This document shows positions 32,916 through 43,840 of a stretch of DNA of 64,000 nucleotides, piece by piece; positions within the stretch are counted from its first letter, which is position 1; each line of letters begins with the position of its first letter. Source of the stretch: Stentor coeruleus (taxonomy: Eukaryota > Ciliophora > Heterotrichea > Heterotrichida > Stentoridae); NCBI GenBank assembly GCA_001970955.1, contig MPUH01000033.1, forward strand, positions 1-64,000, given 5' to 3'. A program made the position numbers and the translations under genes. Under the pieces are notes generated by a model. The model was not told the origin of the DNA, did not search any database, and worked only from the letters and a program-made list of their open reading frames with translations.

Positions 32916-35534
32916 TGGTAAATTATTAATGGTTTATATTAAAAAAGAGATATTTTTGATGACAGAACTTAAGAGATTTTTGTAGCGACTTATAAGCCTT
33001 GCTTAATATTTTATTGCTTAAAATCTTGGTAACGCATGGAGTAAAGGGAAACTTTGGATAAGGCAAATTGAAATAGAGTTTAACTTTATTTAGTTTTATA
33101 TATAATTAGGTGAAAGACATTTATAATCATGGCTGACTTAAAAGCAAAGTGGTTAGATGAATGTTTTATTTGAATATTATTATGAGATAAGTGAAGAATG
33201 ATAAGGAAATATTGTGTTTTTGTTATAAGATTGGGTATAGGGACTATTTAGATGTATGATATTAGTTTTGGGTGAATAGATTTTTTTTGATGGATTTTTG
33301 TATTGGTTGATAGAATAAAGTCTTAAGTTTAGAAGTGATGATGATGATGATGTTATTTTGTGAATGAGGATATTAAAGCAATTTTTATTAGATAAATTTA
33401 TAGTGGTTAAAGTAATAGGCTTTAGGTGAATAATTAAACTTCAAGTTTATCATTAAAGAAGAGAATATTATTTTGTATTAGACTTTTTTAATTTTAAGAT
33501 GTAGTTTAGATAGTTTTTTAACTCTTTGATGTAACGAATCTTATACTAATGAAATTATTAGATAATTAGCTGAGTTATGGACTTTAGGGAAGTAATTTAT
33601 ATGTAAATAATGACTGCAGTTTTTGTAAATATGTTAGCAGCTTGATTTTTTTCCTTTTTCTTTGTGTTTACTAAAATTTGCTATTTGTTTAATTAATCCA
33701 AGTAATGCTTTATAGTTTTTTTAGGTGCATCTTGAGTACTTACTGTTCCTACCTTATAAAGTATTTTAAATAACTTTATTCTGTAAATTATATAGTTTAG
33801 TTTGAGTATTGATGAATACCTTAATAGAATATAGCTATTGTTGATTGATATTTAAGAAGGAATATAAAATAATTTTTCCACCACTTTTTAAAAGTATGAG
33901 AATATGAATATCTTTAATCAAACAGATTAAAATAGCATATATTCTTTCTGTAATCAAGTATGTTGATAGGAATCTCAAATTGTTTCTTTCTCACACATTT
34001 TTCAAATCTAAATTCAGTTGTTTTAGTAGACCTGCCATCATTAGATATCAAACTTAATTTTTTTTTTGTCTTGCTAGTATATCAAAGTAAGTTCTTTCTT
34101 TTGTAAGAATAAAAACTTACTATTTTCTACTCGTTTTTATGCAATAGCTTTGTCTGACATTCCACCACTGTTCTTTTTTATAGTTTCTGTGAATTTTATC
34201 TCTAAATCTTATAATTTTTAACCAAGTGCTATTGATATATATCAATTATTAGTATATATATAATAATTACTATTTGTAAAATCTTTTAGCATATTGAGAC
34301 TTAAATTATACCATTTGAATTTTTCTTGATTCTCTATTTTATAAAATTTGTGCCTCAAATATTATCCATTTTCTGATTCATATATTAGAAAGGCCTTAAA
34401 GATCCATTTTGCAGGCTTTATCGGCATATACTACTTAAGTTGATGCCTTTTTTTAAAAGTTATTAATAATTTATCCAGTGAATTTTTTTTAATTTACTAA
34501 TAAGTTGCTTTATATATTCGCTGAAGATTATATAAAATGTAATCAAGTCTTCCAAGTTTATTATTTCCCCCGATTTCTAAGAACTTTATTTATTCCTTAG
34601 AATCTGTTTATAGTCATAGATTTTGAATCAGAAAAGAGTTCCAAAGTTCATAAATATTTTAATGGTTTTAATTTGATAGTTTTTGGTCTATTCCAATCAT
34701 AATAATAGTCCCAATACTATTCGTTATGCATATCCTTAATAGATTATTATTATTTAAATTTTCAGTATGAGTTTGATATTTTTTAGGCTATATCAATCAT
34801 ATCCTTTAACATAAAAAATTAAGAATCTTATTAATCCTTTGAATTTTATATAAACATTTAGAATTTTTGATAGTCTTCCTAATTTAATTATTCCTCTTTT
34901 TTTACTATTTATTAAAATCCGATATCAATAAAGTATTGGTTTATATATATATTCAAAAGTATGTATATTTTAAGATAATCATTATTTATTATCCTCTAAT
35001 TTTCATGTTTATTTTTGTTGTAAAGATGCATATTAGTGCATTTTATTATTTTTAAAATTGTTTATTCAATTTATCCTAAATTCAAAATTCGAAGTATAAT
35101 CTAATATATTTTCACACCAAAAATTTTTCTTTAATTATTTACCCACAATGCTGAATGCTATAATTATTTATTTTTAGATATATTTTAGAGAAGATGGTTT
35201 AAAAATAATTATCTTTTACAACCTCTTTATGAATATATTCTATGAACGAATTAAATATTTCCTATTGATTGATAATTTTATAAAACTATTCCTGACCTAA
35301 TTCCTCACAATATCTATTAATCTATCTAAAAAATATATATTATCATATTCTTAAACTATAAATTCTTAAAAATCATACTAAAAGTATAAAATTGTTATTT
35401 TTCATACTTTTTTCTAAAAAAAATCATTGCAATTAGCAAAACCTTAAAAAAATTTATCATCAAAAAAACCATTATAATCATATAAAACCTTGATCATTAA
35501 ACAATAAATTAACTTATCAAACTTTCCTTAGTTA
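32916..35534. other. Longest gene desert of the window
   Basis: 2.6 kb without a supported gene. 33000-33620 is C-poor (5' flank of the zinc-finger gene). Minus-strand stretches near 33640-33770 and 33920-34090 look weakly coding (for example KTTEFRFEKCVRKKQFEIP) but are short and bounded by stops; they may be relics. 35220-35530 is G-poor, before the 3' end of the TOG gene. No tandem repeats or RNA genes seen. Confidence 0.5.
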
Positions 35535-38500
35535 CTAATTTTTTGGCATAGACAGTTTATTGTTTTCCAAATTTTCAACCAAGCTTTCAACTTTATTTTT
35601 CAAATCCGCAGTAGCTCCAGAAGGGCTTCCAAGTCCATACCTTTGTTTCATCATAGCAATCCTACTAAGCATTTCATTAGAATCAAAGCTAGGTATAGGT
35701 TTTTGTTTTTTATTCTCATGAACATCACTTAAGATTTTCTCTTGAAACGACTCAGGAATACATGAAAAAGCTGCAGAAATATCAATATTCGGATTGTTTT
35801 CAAGAAAAACCGCAAGTTCGCTAACCCCTTGGCCATAAGTTTTCGAAGCCATAAGTTTAGTGACAATATCTTTTAGCATTTCTGCTTTATTTCCTGAAGA
35901 TACTTGTATACTTTGACTATGAGCTAATGCTTTTAAACATGTATCAATCCATTCAGATATATATATATCATCAATATGATGCTCAGTTATTATAGAATAT
36001 GTTTTATGAATATCTTCTCCAAGGATTTTTACTATTTCATTTACTATAGTTTTCATAGCTTTTAATCCTAATTCTTCATTAGCTGAACAATTTGATGTTA
36101 GATATTCATGTATTGACCATAAAAGCTTTTCAAGGTTGATTTCATCACGCATTGTTTGTATGGTTTTAGCTAGTTTGAGAATGCATTTAATTAGGATACC
36201 TGTAAGTTTAGTGTTTGGAGAAGATTTGTAGGTTGTTAGGAGCTTGAACATTATGTCGAACATAGCGTTAGTTTGTGAAAAATCGAGGACTTTTATGAGG
36301 ATTTGGTTGAGGATTTTAATAGCCTGCTCCCCATCAGATTTATCTTCAAACTTATCACACAAATCTCCAGCTAAAATCTTAAGCACTTCATCACAAAGGT
36401 GAAAAATTTGTAGTTCATTGAACATTTTCACAACATTTTCAATACTACAAAACTTATAAGTTGTCTTAAAACAAAGTAAAGCAAAACCAGATGATGGATT
36501 TCTCATAATAAATATTCTTGGTATAATGCATATAATACTATAACAAAATTCATTAGAATATTTTCTAAGAGCTTTTTCATAGTTTTGTAAGTTCTCTAAA
36601 ACATCATCATGAAGGGTTTGTAAAGCTGAAGTCTGGCTTTGTATATTTAAAGAGTTCAAGCTTTGTATTAAATTTATTAAATTCATAGTAAAAAGTTTTC
36701 TTTCAGAAGGTTCATGTGATTTTGAAGTGCTATTAAGGTCTATATTTTCCACAATAAGTTCTTTTGGTTTTTTTTCATGATGTTCTTCAAGATCATGATG
36801 ACTTTTTGCAGTGTTTAGTTCTTTGCGTTTTATGTACATGTTGATTCTATCTGATAATTCTGAACCTTCTCTACGTGGACTATTTTTATCTTTAGGTATT
36901 TGAAGCAAATCATTAGATGGATTTTTTTTTAAACCTTCTTTTGGGCTGAATTTTCCTTTTAAATGCTTTTTTTCTTCATTTAAATCGTGTTCTGACACTT
37001 TTCCTATTTCTTTTTCTATGTTGAATAACTTTTCAGCAACTTTGTCCATATCGATATTAGAGTGAGATCCGAAATCTTGTCTTTCAGTCCTTAGATGCTT
37101 GTCGCTCCCTTTGTTGCTTTCACTATTTTTTTTTTCATGAACTTTTTTAAAGTCAAAAGGGCTTAGGGTGTTTGCTAAAAGTTTGTTTTCAATGTTTTTT
37201 CTGGGTTCTTGTGAACGAAATGTCCCGGTTGGCTTTTCTACACTTTTTCTTGGTTCTGGTCTTTGAGCTTCAGCGTTTTTCTTTTCGGGTTTTTTAGTCT
37301 CATCAGTTTTCCCCCCTTCTTGAAGTTTTATTTTGAATCTTTGCTCAAGTATACCTTTAGCTTTGTCTGGTAGATCACCAATCAAATTCCAAGTCTTATC
37401 CCCAATGACTTTAAAAATCTCGCCAATTGTATTAACCGCAGCAGCTCTAACATTGTTATCAGCACTATTAACCTGTTTAGAAATCGACTTCACATCCTTC
37501 GCTAAAGCTAACGTCGAACCATAATCTTTAACCAAACTTCCGATTTCCTCAATACACTCCACTTTACTCCTAGCATTTTTTGAGTTCAACCCATTCAAAA
37601 CAACCTGAAACACCTTATCCGGAGGGTAAATTTTACAGAAACTATGTATAATATTCCTTATCAAAACCCTAAAAACCACATTATTTTGTCCACTTTTATC
37701 ACATAACACAGGAAGTATTAAATTAGCTTCAGTTTCAGTAACTTGATACCCAAGTCCTTCTAATTTCCCAACAACAAGTAAGTCTAATTCAAGTACTGCT
37801 TTATAGATTTGTGTATTACTACTAATAATCAACTCAATCCAAGACCATTTAAAAACCAAATCAAAATAGTCAATAAGTTCATTTTCATCAGCATTTACCA
37901 TATTTGTAAGAAACCCTGCTCCTTCAGCTTGTTTTTTGAAGTCGCTATTGAAAAGCAAGTTTGATAAGTCAGGAGAAAAAGCTCCTCGTATTTGTTCTTT
38001 AAGTTTGTCTAAGTAATCAGGGCGTATTTCTTCAACACTCCATTTATATCTTGAATCATAGTCTAAACGTTTTTCTTTTTCCCCTGAAGTTAATATTCTA
38101 ATATCCAAAGCTTGGGTTTTATTTCTAGTTGTCTTAACTTCATGATCTGCAACGATTTTTGTACTACTTTTTTTAAGCATAGTCCTTGCTTTAGCTGCTC
38201 CTTGAGGTGTTGATGGTGCTTTCTTGGTTTCTTCAGGCTCCTCAGGGGCTCGAAACTTTTCAAATATCGGTTTCAAGGTACTAATAACAGCTGGTTTTAT
38301 ATCTTTCATTAATGGTTCATATGTTGAAATCCCAATCATCATGATAGTCTCACCAAAAAGTGTCTCAGCTGCATTACGAATATTAGCTGTACGATCTTGT
38401 AAACATGATAAAATCCCTGGAGCCATTTGTTTCATATCACATTTAGGAAACACATCCTTATGTGCCAGAAGCCAATTCAAAAGTTCGGTTCTCAAATCAG

Positions 38501-41500
38501 CATTATCTATTGTCAATGGTTGTCCTGAATAATTGATAATTGACTCTTTACCAGTTTCATCAGCCCATTTGTCTATTGAAGCTAAAGCATCTTGTCTTAA
38601 TAAACTTTGTTTATCTCCAAGATTAGCTAATAATCCTGGAACAACATATTTGTTATAAATAATAATCTCCCCATTGATACTCTCAGCAAGTTTGTTGACA
38701 ACAGTAAAAGTTGCCCTGACGATTGATTTGTTTGCATCTTCAAGTTTGGATTTTATTGACTTAAAAAGCTCTTCAAGTCCACCTGGGAGGACTCTTTTAC
38801 CATTTTGTTCTAAAATAGCTTCAATATCATCTAAACCCTCTTTACGTACTTTCCAATTACTGTCTGTAAGTTTTTTTAATATCCCTGGAGTTATACTTTG
38901 AGAAATGTTTACACGAGGAATTGCATTATCTAAGAGTTTTTTCGCATCAAATTTCACTTCTTCTTCACCACGTACTGATTTAAATATTGTTGGTGGAGAA
39001 ACTGTAACTTTACTTAGTTCTTCATTTAATGCTTTCATCGTTGCTTCTTTTATATCTTTCATTAATGATTGAATTGCCTCTCCAATAAAAGTATAGATTG
39101 TTATTGTGAGGCTTACACTAGCTTTTTTCATAACAGGATTAGCTTGATTTAGACCAATTTTACAGTAATCGACTATATCTTTTAAAACAACTCGATGAAT
39201 ACCGAAGTCCATGATAATTTTACTTATAGTTGATGAGCATTCACTGAATAGTTTAGGTTTTGTACAGTCTGAAGTGTTTTTTATAATATGCCCAATGACG
39301 AATTTTGGTCCTAAAGCTTCGCATATAGATATAAGACAAGATGTATAACTCTCACTGAGCTTTGGATCTCCAAGTTTTTCTAAAGCTTGTGGACCTAAGA
39401 CGATATATGCAGCTTTTCTTGAAATGTCTATAGATTTTGCAATATATTCTACTAATTCAAAAGCGCATTTGCAAACTGCGCAATTGTTTTCTTTCCAATC
39501 TTTTACTGTTACTCTTACCATTCTTACAAGGGGTTCTGAGAACTCTCCAAGGATTTCGAGATTGTTTTTAGCCCAGGAAATCATTTCTTGCAAGCCAGAT
39601 TGCTTATCTTTCCAGTTAGTTTCTTTTAAATTTGGGATTGTTGAAGGGTGAAGAAGAGATGATAAAATGTTTTCAGCTTCTTCAGCAGAAACTAGAGCAT
39701 TTAAGTCTTCATCTCTTTGTGGCTCAGTGAGTTTTTTTATTTGTGTTGGTCTTTCGCTAGGCTTTTTTGGTGGAAGTTCAGATTTTTCAACTGGTTTTTC
39801 TAAAGGTTTTTCTGGGGCCTTTTCAGCTTTGGGGGGCATTTTTTTTTCTTCTTCGGGTTCTGCAGATTCAGGTTTGTTTTCAGCGAATTCTTTAAGTTTC
39901 TTGATTTTGGCCTCAGGAAAATCTCTTATTACAGGATTACATTGTTCTGGAAACCTACCAATCAAAATACTTAATGTCTTAAAAGCTTCATTCCTAATAC
40001 TCGCTGTACTATCATCAGTGATTTTCTTAATCATCAAAGCGACTTCCTTAGGTGATTTCCCCAGTTTATCAATTCCAAACGTTGAATACGTTCTTTGTAT
40101 CCAAGTCATCAAATTAATTTTCATAGCTGTAGCTTTATCATCAAGCGCTTCTTCTAACTCAATCATCACACTATCCATAGTCAAACTAAAAAGTAAATTA
40201 TCAAGCCCAATAAAAACCTCCTGGATAATCAAAGTTTTTTTCTCTTTCAGCTTATCTAAAAACATAGGAAAAAACTCTTTTGAATAAATTTCAAAGCTTT
40301 TTCTTAGACCTTTACTTAATAACCCAACAAGTTTTACAGCTTGGACCATAACATTAACATTATTGTCATTTATGAGTTTTTTCGCTAAGTCAACTAAAGC
40401 TCCAGGGTTTTTATCAGCAAGTTTTGGATAGTTAGCTTCAATATTAACTTGTTCAAGAGCTTGTTTTTTATCAGCCCATTTTTCCATTGCTAAGACTTTT
40501 TCAACCCATTCTTGAGGGAATTTGCTAAAAATGTCTTTAGCATCAGCCATTTCATAGATATCAATTATATTGTTTTGGTTTTTTGATGGTTTCTCAGGAC
40601 CTTTACATTTGAAAAACCTTGTCGCTGTGGGGAAGTCTTTGATTTCTTCAAAAGCTTTTTGGAGCTCTTCCTGCTGGGGTTTTTTTAGCTGTTGCGTGCT
40701 TGAAAGGACAAGTTCTCGAATCCATTTATAAAGTTCTTTGAAAAAACTTAAAGCTTCAGATCTTAAAGAAGCATTTGTTGAGCAAGCATGTTTTTCTATT
40801 ATAGGTAAAAATGTTTTATAAAGTACATGTCTAACACCAAATGCTTGAATAAGAGAAGTTGCACAGTTTATAGCAGAAATTTGCAGTTTTGGGGTTTTGT
40901 TTTCTAAACAAACTATAAGGCCTTGGATAAAAGCTTGTCCATCATCTTTTTGTTCAGCATAAAAGTCCAAAACAATAGTCCCAGCCATTTGCTTTATAGT
41001 TGTTTTCGCATTACTCAAGCCTTTGTCTATAAGGGTTTTTACTATAACTTCAGTCATTGATAATAACGAGTCTGGGGTTTTTTCCATATACAGCTTAAAA
41101 ATGTCTAGCCCTTTTTCCTGCACCGCAGGATGGGAGTCAGAGATAAATTTCACAAGATTTCCTAAGTGTGTTGATAAAAGAAACAAATCTTTTTCCATAA
41201 GTTTTAAGAGTTCTTCCAAAGCTTTGGCTCGTGTTTTCCATACTTTAGACTCTATTCTTTTTTCTAAAGGCCCAGTCTCATCTTCACCTGTTTCTTCAGG
41301 TGGGTCTTCTCCTTGGAGTTCGCTTTGTGAAGGGTTTTTACCTTTAAAAGCTTCTTCAGGACCAAAGTTGTAGTTCCCTTTGCCTCCTAATGGCCGCTCA
41401 TTTCTTGATACGATCACTGGCTCTTGAGGAATCGACATTTCACTAATACTTGAAGAATCAAAGCTTATTGATGATGGATCTGAAGGAAATTCTGTAAAAT

Positions 41501-41546
41501 TCGTCACTCGGGTGCTTTTTAGAGGACGGTCTTCGTTGACTTGCAT
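35535..41546 (-). CDS. CKAP5-like: XMAP215/Dis1/ch-TOG family microtubule polymerase with five TOG domains
   Basis: A 2003-aa HEAT-repeat protein. Five TOG-type arrays are recognisable by their opening helix. TOG1 is near residue 95 (KVWKTRAKALEELLKL). TOG2 is near 335 (FSKFPQEWVEKVLAMEKWAD). TOG3 is near 640 (ETNWKDKQSGLQEM). TOG4 is near 915 (DSNWKVRKEGLDDIEAIL). TOG5 is near 1200 (FKKQAEGAGFLTNMV). TOG4 closely follows animal ch-TOG, including LGDK...R..AL......WA and CLQDR...R..AE. A Lys/Ser-rich linker (1450-1630) is the likely lattice-binding region, and a conserved-looking helical C-domain follows (1640-1990). These proteins bind tubulin and catalyse plus-end growth. ATG 41546, TAG; no stops or needed introns over 6 kb. 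Composition skew resets inside the gene near 36.33, 37.33 and 39.95 kb. Confidence 0.93.
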   Translation of the reverse strand: MQVNEDRPLKSTRVTNFTEFPSDPSSISFDSSSISEMSIPQEPVIVSRNERPLGGKGNYNFGPEEAFKGKNPSQSELQGEDPPEETGEDETGPLEKRIESKVWKTRAKALEELLKLMEKDLFLLSTHLGNLVKFISDSHPAVQEKGLDIFKLYMEKTPDSLLSMTEVIVKTLIDKGLSNAKTTIKQMAGTIVLDFYAEQKDDGQAFIQGLIVCLENKTPKLQISAINCATSLIQAFGVRHVLYKTFLPIIEKHACSTNASLRSEALSFFKELYKWIRELVLSSTQQLKKPQQEELQKAFEEIKDFPTATRFFKCKGPEKPSKNQNNIIDIYEMADAKDIFSKFPQEWVEKVLAMEKWADKKQALEQVNIEANYPKLADKNPGALVDLAKKLINDNNVNVMVQAVKLVGLLSKGLRKSFEIYSKEFFPMFLDKLKEKKTLIIQEVFIGLDNLLFSLTMDSVMIELEEALDDKATAMKINLMTWIQRTYSTFGIDKLGKSPKEVALMIKKITDDSTASIRNEAFKTLSILIGRFPEQCNPVIRDFPEAKIKKLKEFAENKPESAEPEEEKKMPPKAEKAPEKPLEKPVEKSELPPKKPSERPTQIKKLTEPQRDEDLNALVSAEEAENILSSLLHPSTIPNLKETNWKDKQSGLQEMISWAKNNLEILGEFSEPLVRMVRVTVKDWKENNCAVCKCAFELVEYIAKSIDISRKAAYIVLGPQALEKLGDPKLSESYTSCLISICEALGPKFVIGHIIKNTSDCTKPKLFSECSSTISKIIMDFGIHRVVLKDIVDYCKIGLNQANPVMKKASVSLTITIYTFIGEAIQSLMKDIKEATMKALNEELSKVTVSPPTIFKSVRGEEEVKFDAKKLLDNAIPRVNISQSITPGILKKLTDSNWKVRKEGLDDIEAILEQNGKRVLPGGLEELFKSIKSKLEDANKSIVRATFTVVNKLAESINGEIIIYNKYVVPGLLANLGDKQSLLRQDALASIDKWADETGKESIINYSGQPLTIDNADLRTELLNWLLAHKDVFPKCDMKQMAPGILSCLQDRTANIRNAAETLFGETIMMIGISTYEPLMKDIKPAVISTLKPIFEKFRAPEEPEETKKAPSTPQGAAKARTMLKKSSTKIVADHEVKTTRNKTQALDIRILTSGEKEKRLDYDSRYKWSVEEIRPDYLDKLKEQIRGAFSPDLSNLLFNSDFKKQAEGAGFLTNMVNADENELIDYFDLVFKWSWIELIISSNTQIYKAVLELDLLVVGKLEGLGYQVTETEANLILPVLCDKSGQNNVVFRVLIRNIIHSFCKIYPPDKVFQVVLNGLNSKNARSKVECIEEIGSLVKDYGSTLALAKDVKSISKQVNSADNNVRAAAVNTIGEIFKVIGDKTWNLIGDLPDKAKGILEQRFKIKLQEGGKTDETKKPEKKNAEAQRPEPRKSVEKPTGTFRSQEPRKNIENKLLANTLSPFDFKKVHEKKNSESNKGSDKHLRTERQDFGSHSNIDMDKVAEKLFNIEKEIGKVSEHDLNEEKKHLKGKFSPKEGLKKNPSNDLLQIPKDKNSPRREGSELSDRINMYIKRKELNTAKSHHDLEEHHEKKPKELIVENIDLNSTSKSHEPSERKLFTMNLINLIQSLNSLNIQSQTSALQTLHDDVLENLQNYEKALRKYSNEFCYSIICIIPRIFIMRNPSSGFALLCFKTTYKFCSIENVVKMFNELQIFHLCDEVLKILAGDLCDKFEDKSDGEQAIKILNQILIKVLDFSQTNAMFDIMFKLLTTYKSSPNTKLTGILIKCILKLAKTIQTMRDEINLEKLLWSIHEYLTSNCSANEELGLKAMKTIVNEIVKILGEDIHKTYSIITEHHIDDIYISEWIDTCLKALAHSQSIQVSSGNKAEMLKDIVTKLMASKTYGQGVSELAVFLENNPNIDISAAFSCIPESFQEKILSDVHENKKQKPIPSFDSNEMLSRIAMMKQRYGLGSPSGATADLKNKVESLVENLENNKLSMPKN

Positions 41547-42016
41547 TTAATATTCGAATGATATTTAAATAGGAAATTTTAGAATACTTGGATTTATTTG
41601 GAGAATTTTTTGAAGAGAATAAGATGTAAAGAGATGGTAAAGGAGGGATTAAAAGATTTTAGATAGTAGATAGAGAAATGGAAATTGGTAGAAATTATTT
41701 GCAGATAAAGGCTTAAGGGTTTNTAGAGAAATGGAAATTGGTAGAAATTATTTGCAGATAAAGGCTTAAGGGTTTAAATTGAAGGATTTTGAGATTGTTA
41801 TTGGATATTAGTTTTAAAAGGTTGTGGGGTTTTTATAATTTGTTATTTGGTGTTTATTGTTAGGTACTATTATGAGAATAATAATAGGTGTATGATTTTA
41901 CTTTAGATTTAATATGTATTATATGTCAAGAGATTATAGTATTTTAATNGATTTAATATGTATTATATGTCAAGAGATTATAGTATTTTAATCTTACTTA
42001 TTGTTCTATGCAATTC
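41547..42016. other. Intergenic region with two unresolved gaps
   Basis: C-poor 5' flank of the TOG gene. It contains N at 41723 flanked by identical 52-bp sequences (41671-41722, 41724-41775) and N at 41949 flanked by identical 43-bp sequences (41906-41948, 41950-41992). True length is therefore uncertain by about 100 bp. Confidence 0.85.
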
Positions 42017-43090
42017 TCACTTCCTATTTGCCCTGCTTCTAGTAGCATAACCTCCTTCATTCTTAGTCTTCACTTTTTCCTCTCTTTCATCAATCGCCAT
42101 ATCATTTCCTTTATCCTTAATATCCCAATCTCCTTTAGCCTTACATTCAAGTATTTTATCCCTAGCTCTTTTAGGTATATTCATATCTTTTAAATGTCCA
42201 TCTTCCAGTTCTAAAAACCCACTGACAGTAATCCCCCTACTCTCAAAATTATTTGTATAACGACTCATACCCAATGTACTTAACATACCATGTATACTTG
42301 CAATTTCACGACTACGTTTTTTAGGTACTTCAACTTCTTCAAGAACATCAGTAAGAACACTTGAATGCAATGAACTAACTTCAGGTTTTTCAAAAATAAA
42401 ACTTTTCACTAGACCATTTTCTTGTTCTTCCTCCACAACTTGAAGGAGATTTATTGCTGATAGTCTCATAGCAGTTTCTTTAGGAAAATCTTTTTCGTTT
42501 ATATCAACCATACAACTTCTTTTTAACATTGTCGGCTTTAATTCATCTGTGTGTTCTTCTTCATCTTCATCTTCACTCACTTCCATTTTGCAGTGTTGAG
42601 AAAGGCTTTCTAGAGGATCTAAAGCAATTGTACCTTTGAGGTCATCAAAATCATCTGTGAATTTTGATGGGTTTCTGATGAACCCTTTAGCAATTTGAAG
42701 CCGCATGTGGAATTTAGCTTTTTCCGCGGCTTCTCCAGGTGTTTTGAACTTATAAACGCTTGTATCTGGGATTTTACCTTTGCCACCAGATTGGACTTTT
42801 ATTTCACATCCTACTACTAGGCATTTCCAGTAAGCATCACCTTTTTCTAAATACTCACCTTTATGCTCTTCTTTTTGTATTTCGTACCCTTTGTTTATTT
42901 TTTTTGTTATAAAACGATTCGCTTTATCTAATGCAATATCAGCTGAAGGGAATTTTCTATATGAGGGTATAATTCCAAACTTACCAAGTGTTGAAATATA
43001 GTTCGTTTCTTGTTTATTTTCAATTTCAACGATTTTCCCCTGAGAGTTCTTCATAGCAATTTTTTGATTGAGTCCTAAAATGCAAGACAT
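42017..43090 (-). CDS. WGR-like and SAM-domain nuclear-type protein
   Basis: From the first in-frame ATG (43090) the product is 357 aa. Two N-terminal segments (YRKFPSADIALDKANRFITK and VYKFKTPGEAAEKAKFHMRL) resemble the F...A...F...K..KGY core of WGR domains, which are found in PARPs and bind DNA ends. An acidic stretch (EVSEDEDEEEHTDE) follows. Residues about 265-325 form a SAM domain (IHGMLSTLGMSRYTNNFESR, ITVSGFLELEDGHLKDMNI, PKRARDKIL). The tail is basic (ATRSRANRK). The combination suggests a nuclear protein-interaction role; no PARP catalytic domain is present. It ends in TGA. Divergent from a small plus-strand gene 72 bp away. Confidence 0.65.
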   Translation of the reverse strand: MSCILGLNQKIAMKNSQGKIVEIENKQETNYISTLGKFGIIPSYRKFPSADIALDKANRFITKKINKGYEIQKEEHKGEYLEKGDAYWKCLVVGCEIKVQSGGKGKIPDTSVYKFKTPGEAAEKAKFHMRLQIAKGFIRNPSKFTDDFDDLKGTIALDPLESLSQHCKMEVSEDEDEEEHTDELKPTMLKRSCMVDINEKDFPKETAMRLSAINLLQVVEEEQENGLVKSFIFEKPEVSSLHSSVLTDVLEEVEVPKKRSREIASIHGMLSTLGMSRYTNNFESRGITVSGFLELEDGHLKDMNIPKRARDKILECKAKGDWDIKDKGNDMAIDEREEKVKTKNEGGYATRSRANRK

Positions 43091-43162
43091 GAATTTATTT
43101 CTATTGATTTCTGTTATTTGCAAAATGGATAAATTTAGTCAATTTAGTCAAATTATAAAATA

Positions 43163-43366
43163 ATGTTACGTGTCATTCCAATCAGACAGATTGAGATAAG
43201 TGAAAAATATGATAAACAAACTGTTATGAATAGAATCAAATACGTCCACCCGAAAGTATTAAAGGCAATTGAACAAGGAAGGCCCAGAAGTCCTTTCTTA
43301 TTAATTAGAGATTCTCATCAGCCTATGAATGGAGATTTACGCAAGAAATGCTCATGCAACTTTTAA
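43163..43366 (+). CDS. Small hypothetical protein, 67 aa
   Basis: Mixed composition with coding-like codon use (YVHPKVLKAIEQGRPRSPFL), no low-complexity bias, ATG within an AT-rich leader, TAA end. Residues around 30-50 are Pro/Arg-rich. It shares a very short divergent promoter with the WGR/SAM gene. No family recognised; could be the first exon of a longer gene, but I see no 15-nt intron that extends it. Confidence 0.5.
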   Translation: MLRVIPIRQIEISEKYDKQTVMNRIKYVHPKVLKAIEQGRPRSPFLLIRDSHQPMNGDLRKKCSCNF

Positions 43367-43840
43367 TATTTAATAATAATGCACAGTTAGAAGAAGAAAA
43401 TGTTTTTATAACCCTTAACGGTTTTGAAAATCAGTTTCTAGGATTTTATAGGTTAGATAAATTACTATTATGGAAGATGTTTGTAGAAAATATTTTATAT
43501 CGATAAAACCTTTAATTTTTCAATATTTGATGTGGTGTATTATTGTGTATGATTTCAACATATCAAATGCGAAATTTTCTGTTTCTATATAAAAAGCAGT
43601 TTCTTGGTTTAAAATTTGCAGACGTATTTTTCTCTTGAAAACTAAGCTTTTTTCATACTTAAATTAATGTAATCCTCATTAAAAACACCGCACTATACCT
43701 TATCATCTCTCTTACCGAACTTCATTTTTCCATGAATTTTAACCTAATTCTCTAAAACCTAACAGCCTCCTCTTATTCTTATCCTCTCATCAAATAACTT
43801 TCCTATCTTCCTGTATTTCAAATAAATAAATACTCAAAGT
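43367..43840. other. Intergenic region
   Basis: First part C-poor, 43670-43840 G-poor before the next plus-strand gene. Nothing else seen. Confidence 0.5.

Noticed and set aside
33920-34090. Minus-strand 50-codon frame KTTEFRFEKCVRKKQFEIP
   Set aside because: Short, no start codon or intron linking it to other exons, no family; mentioned only as a possible relic.
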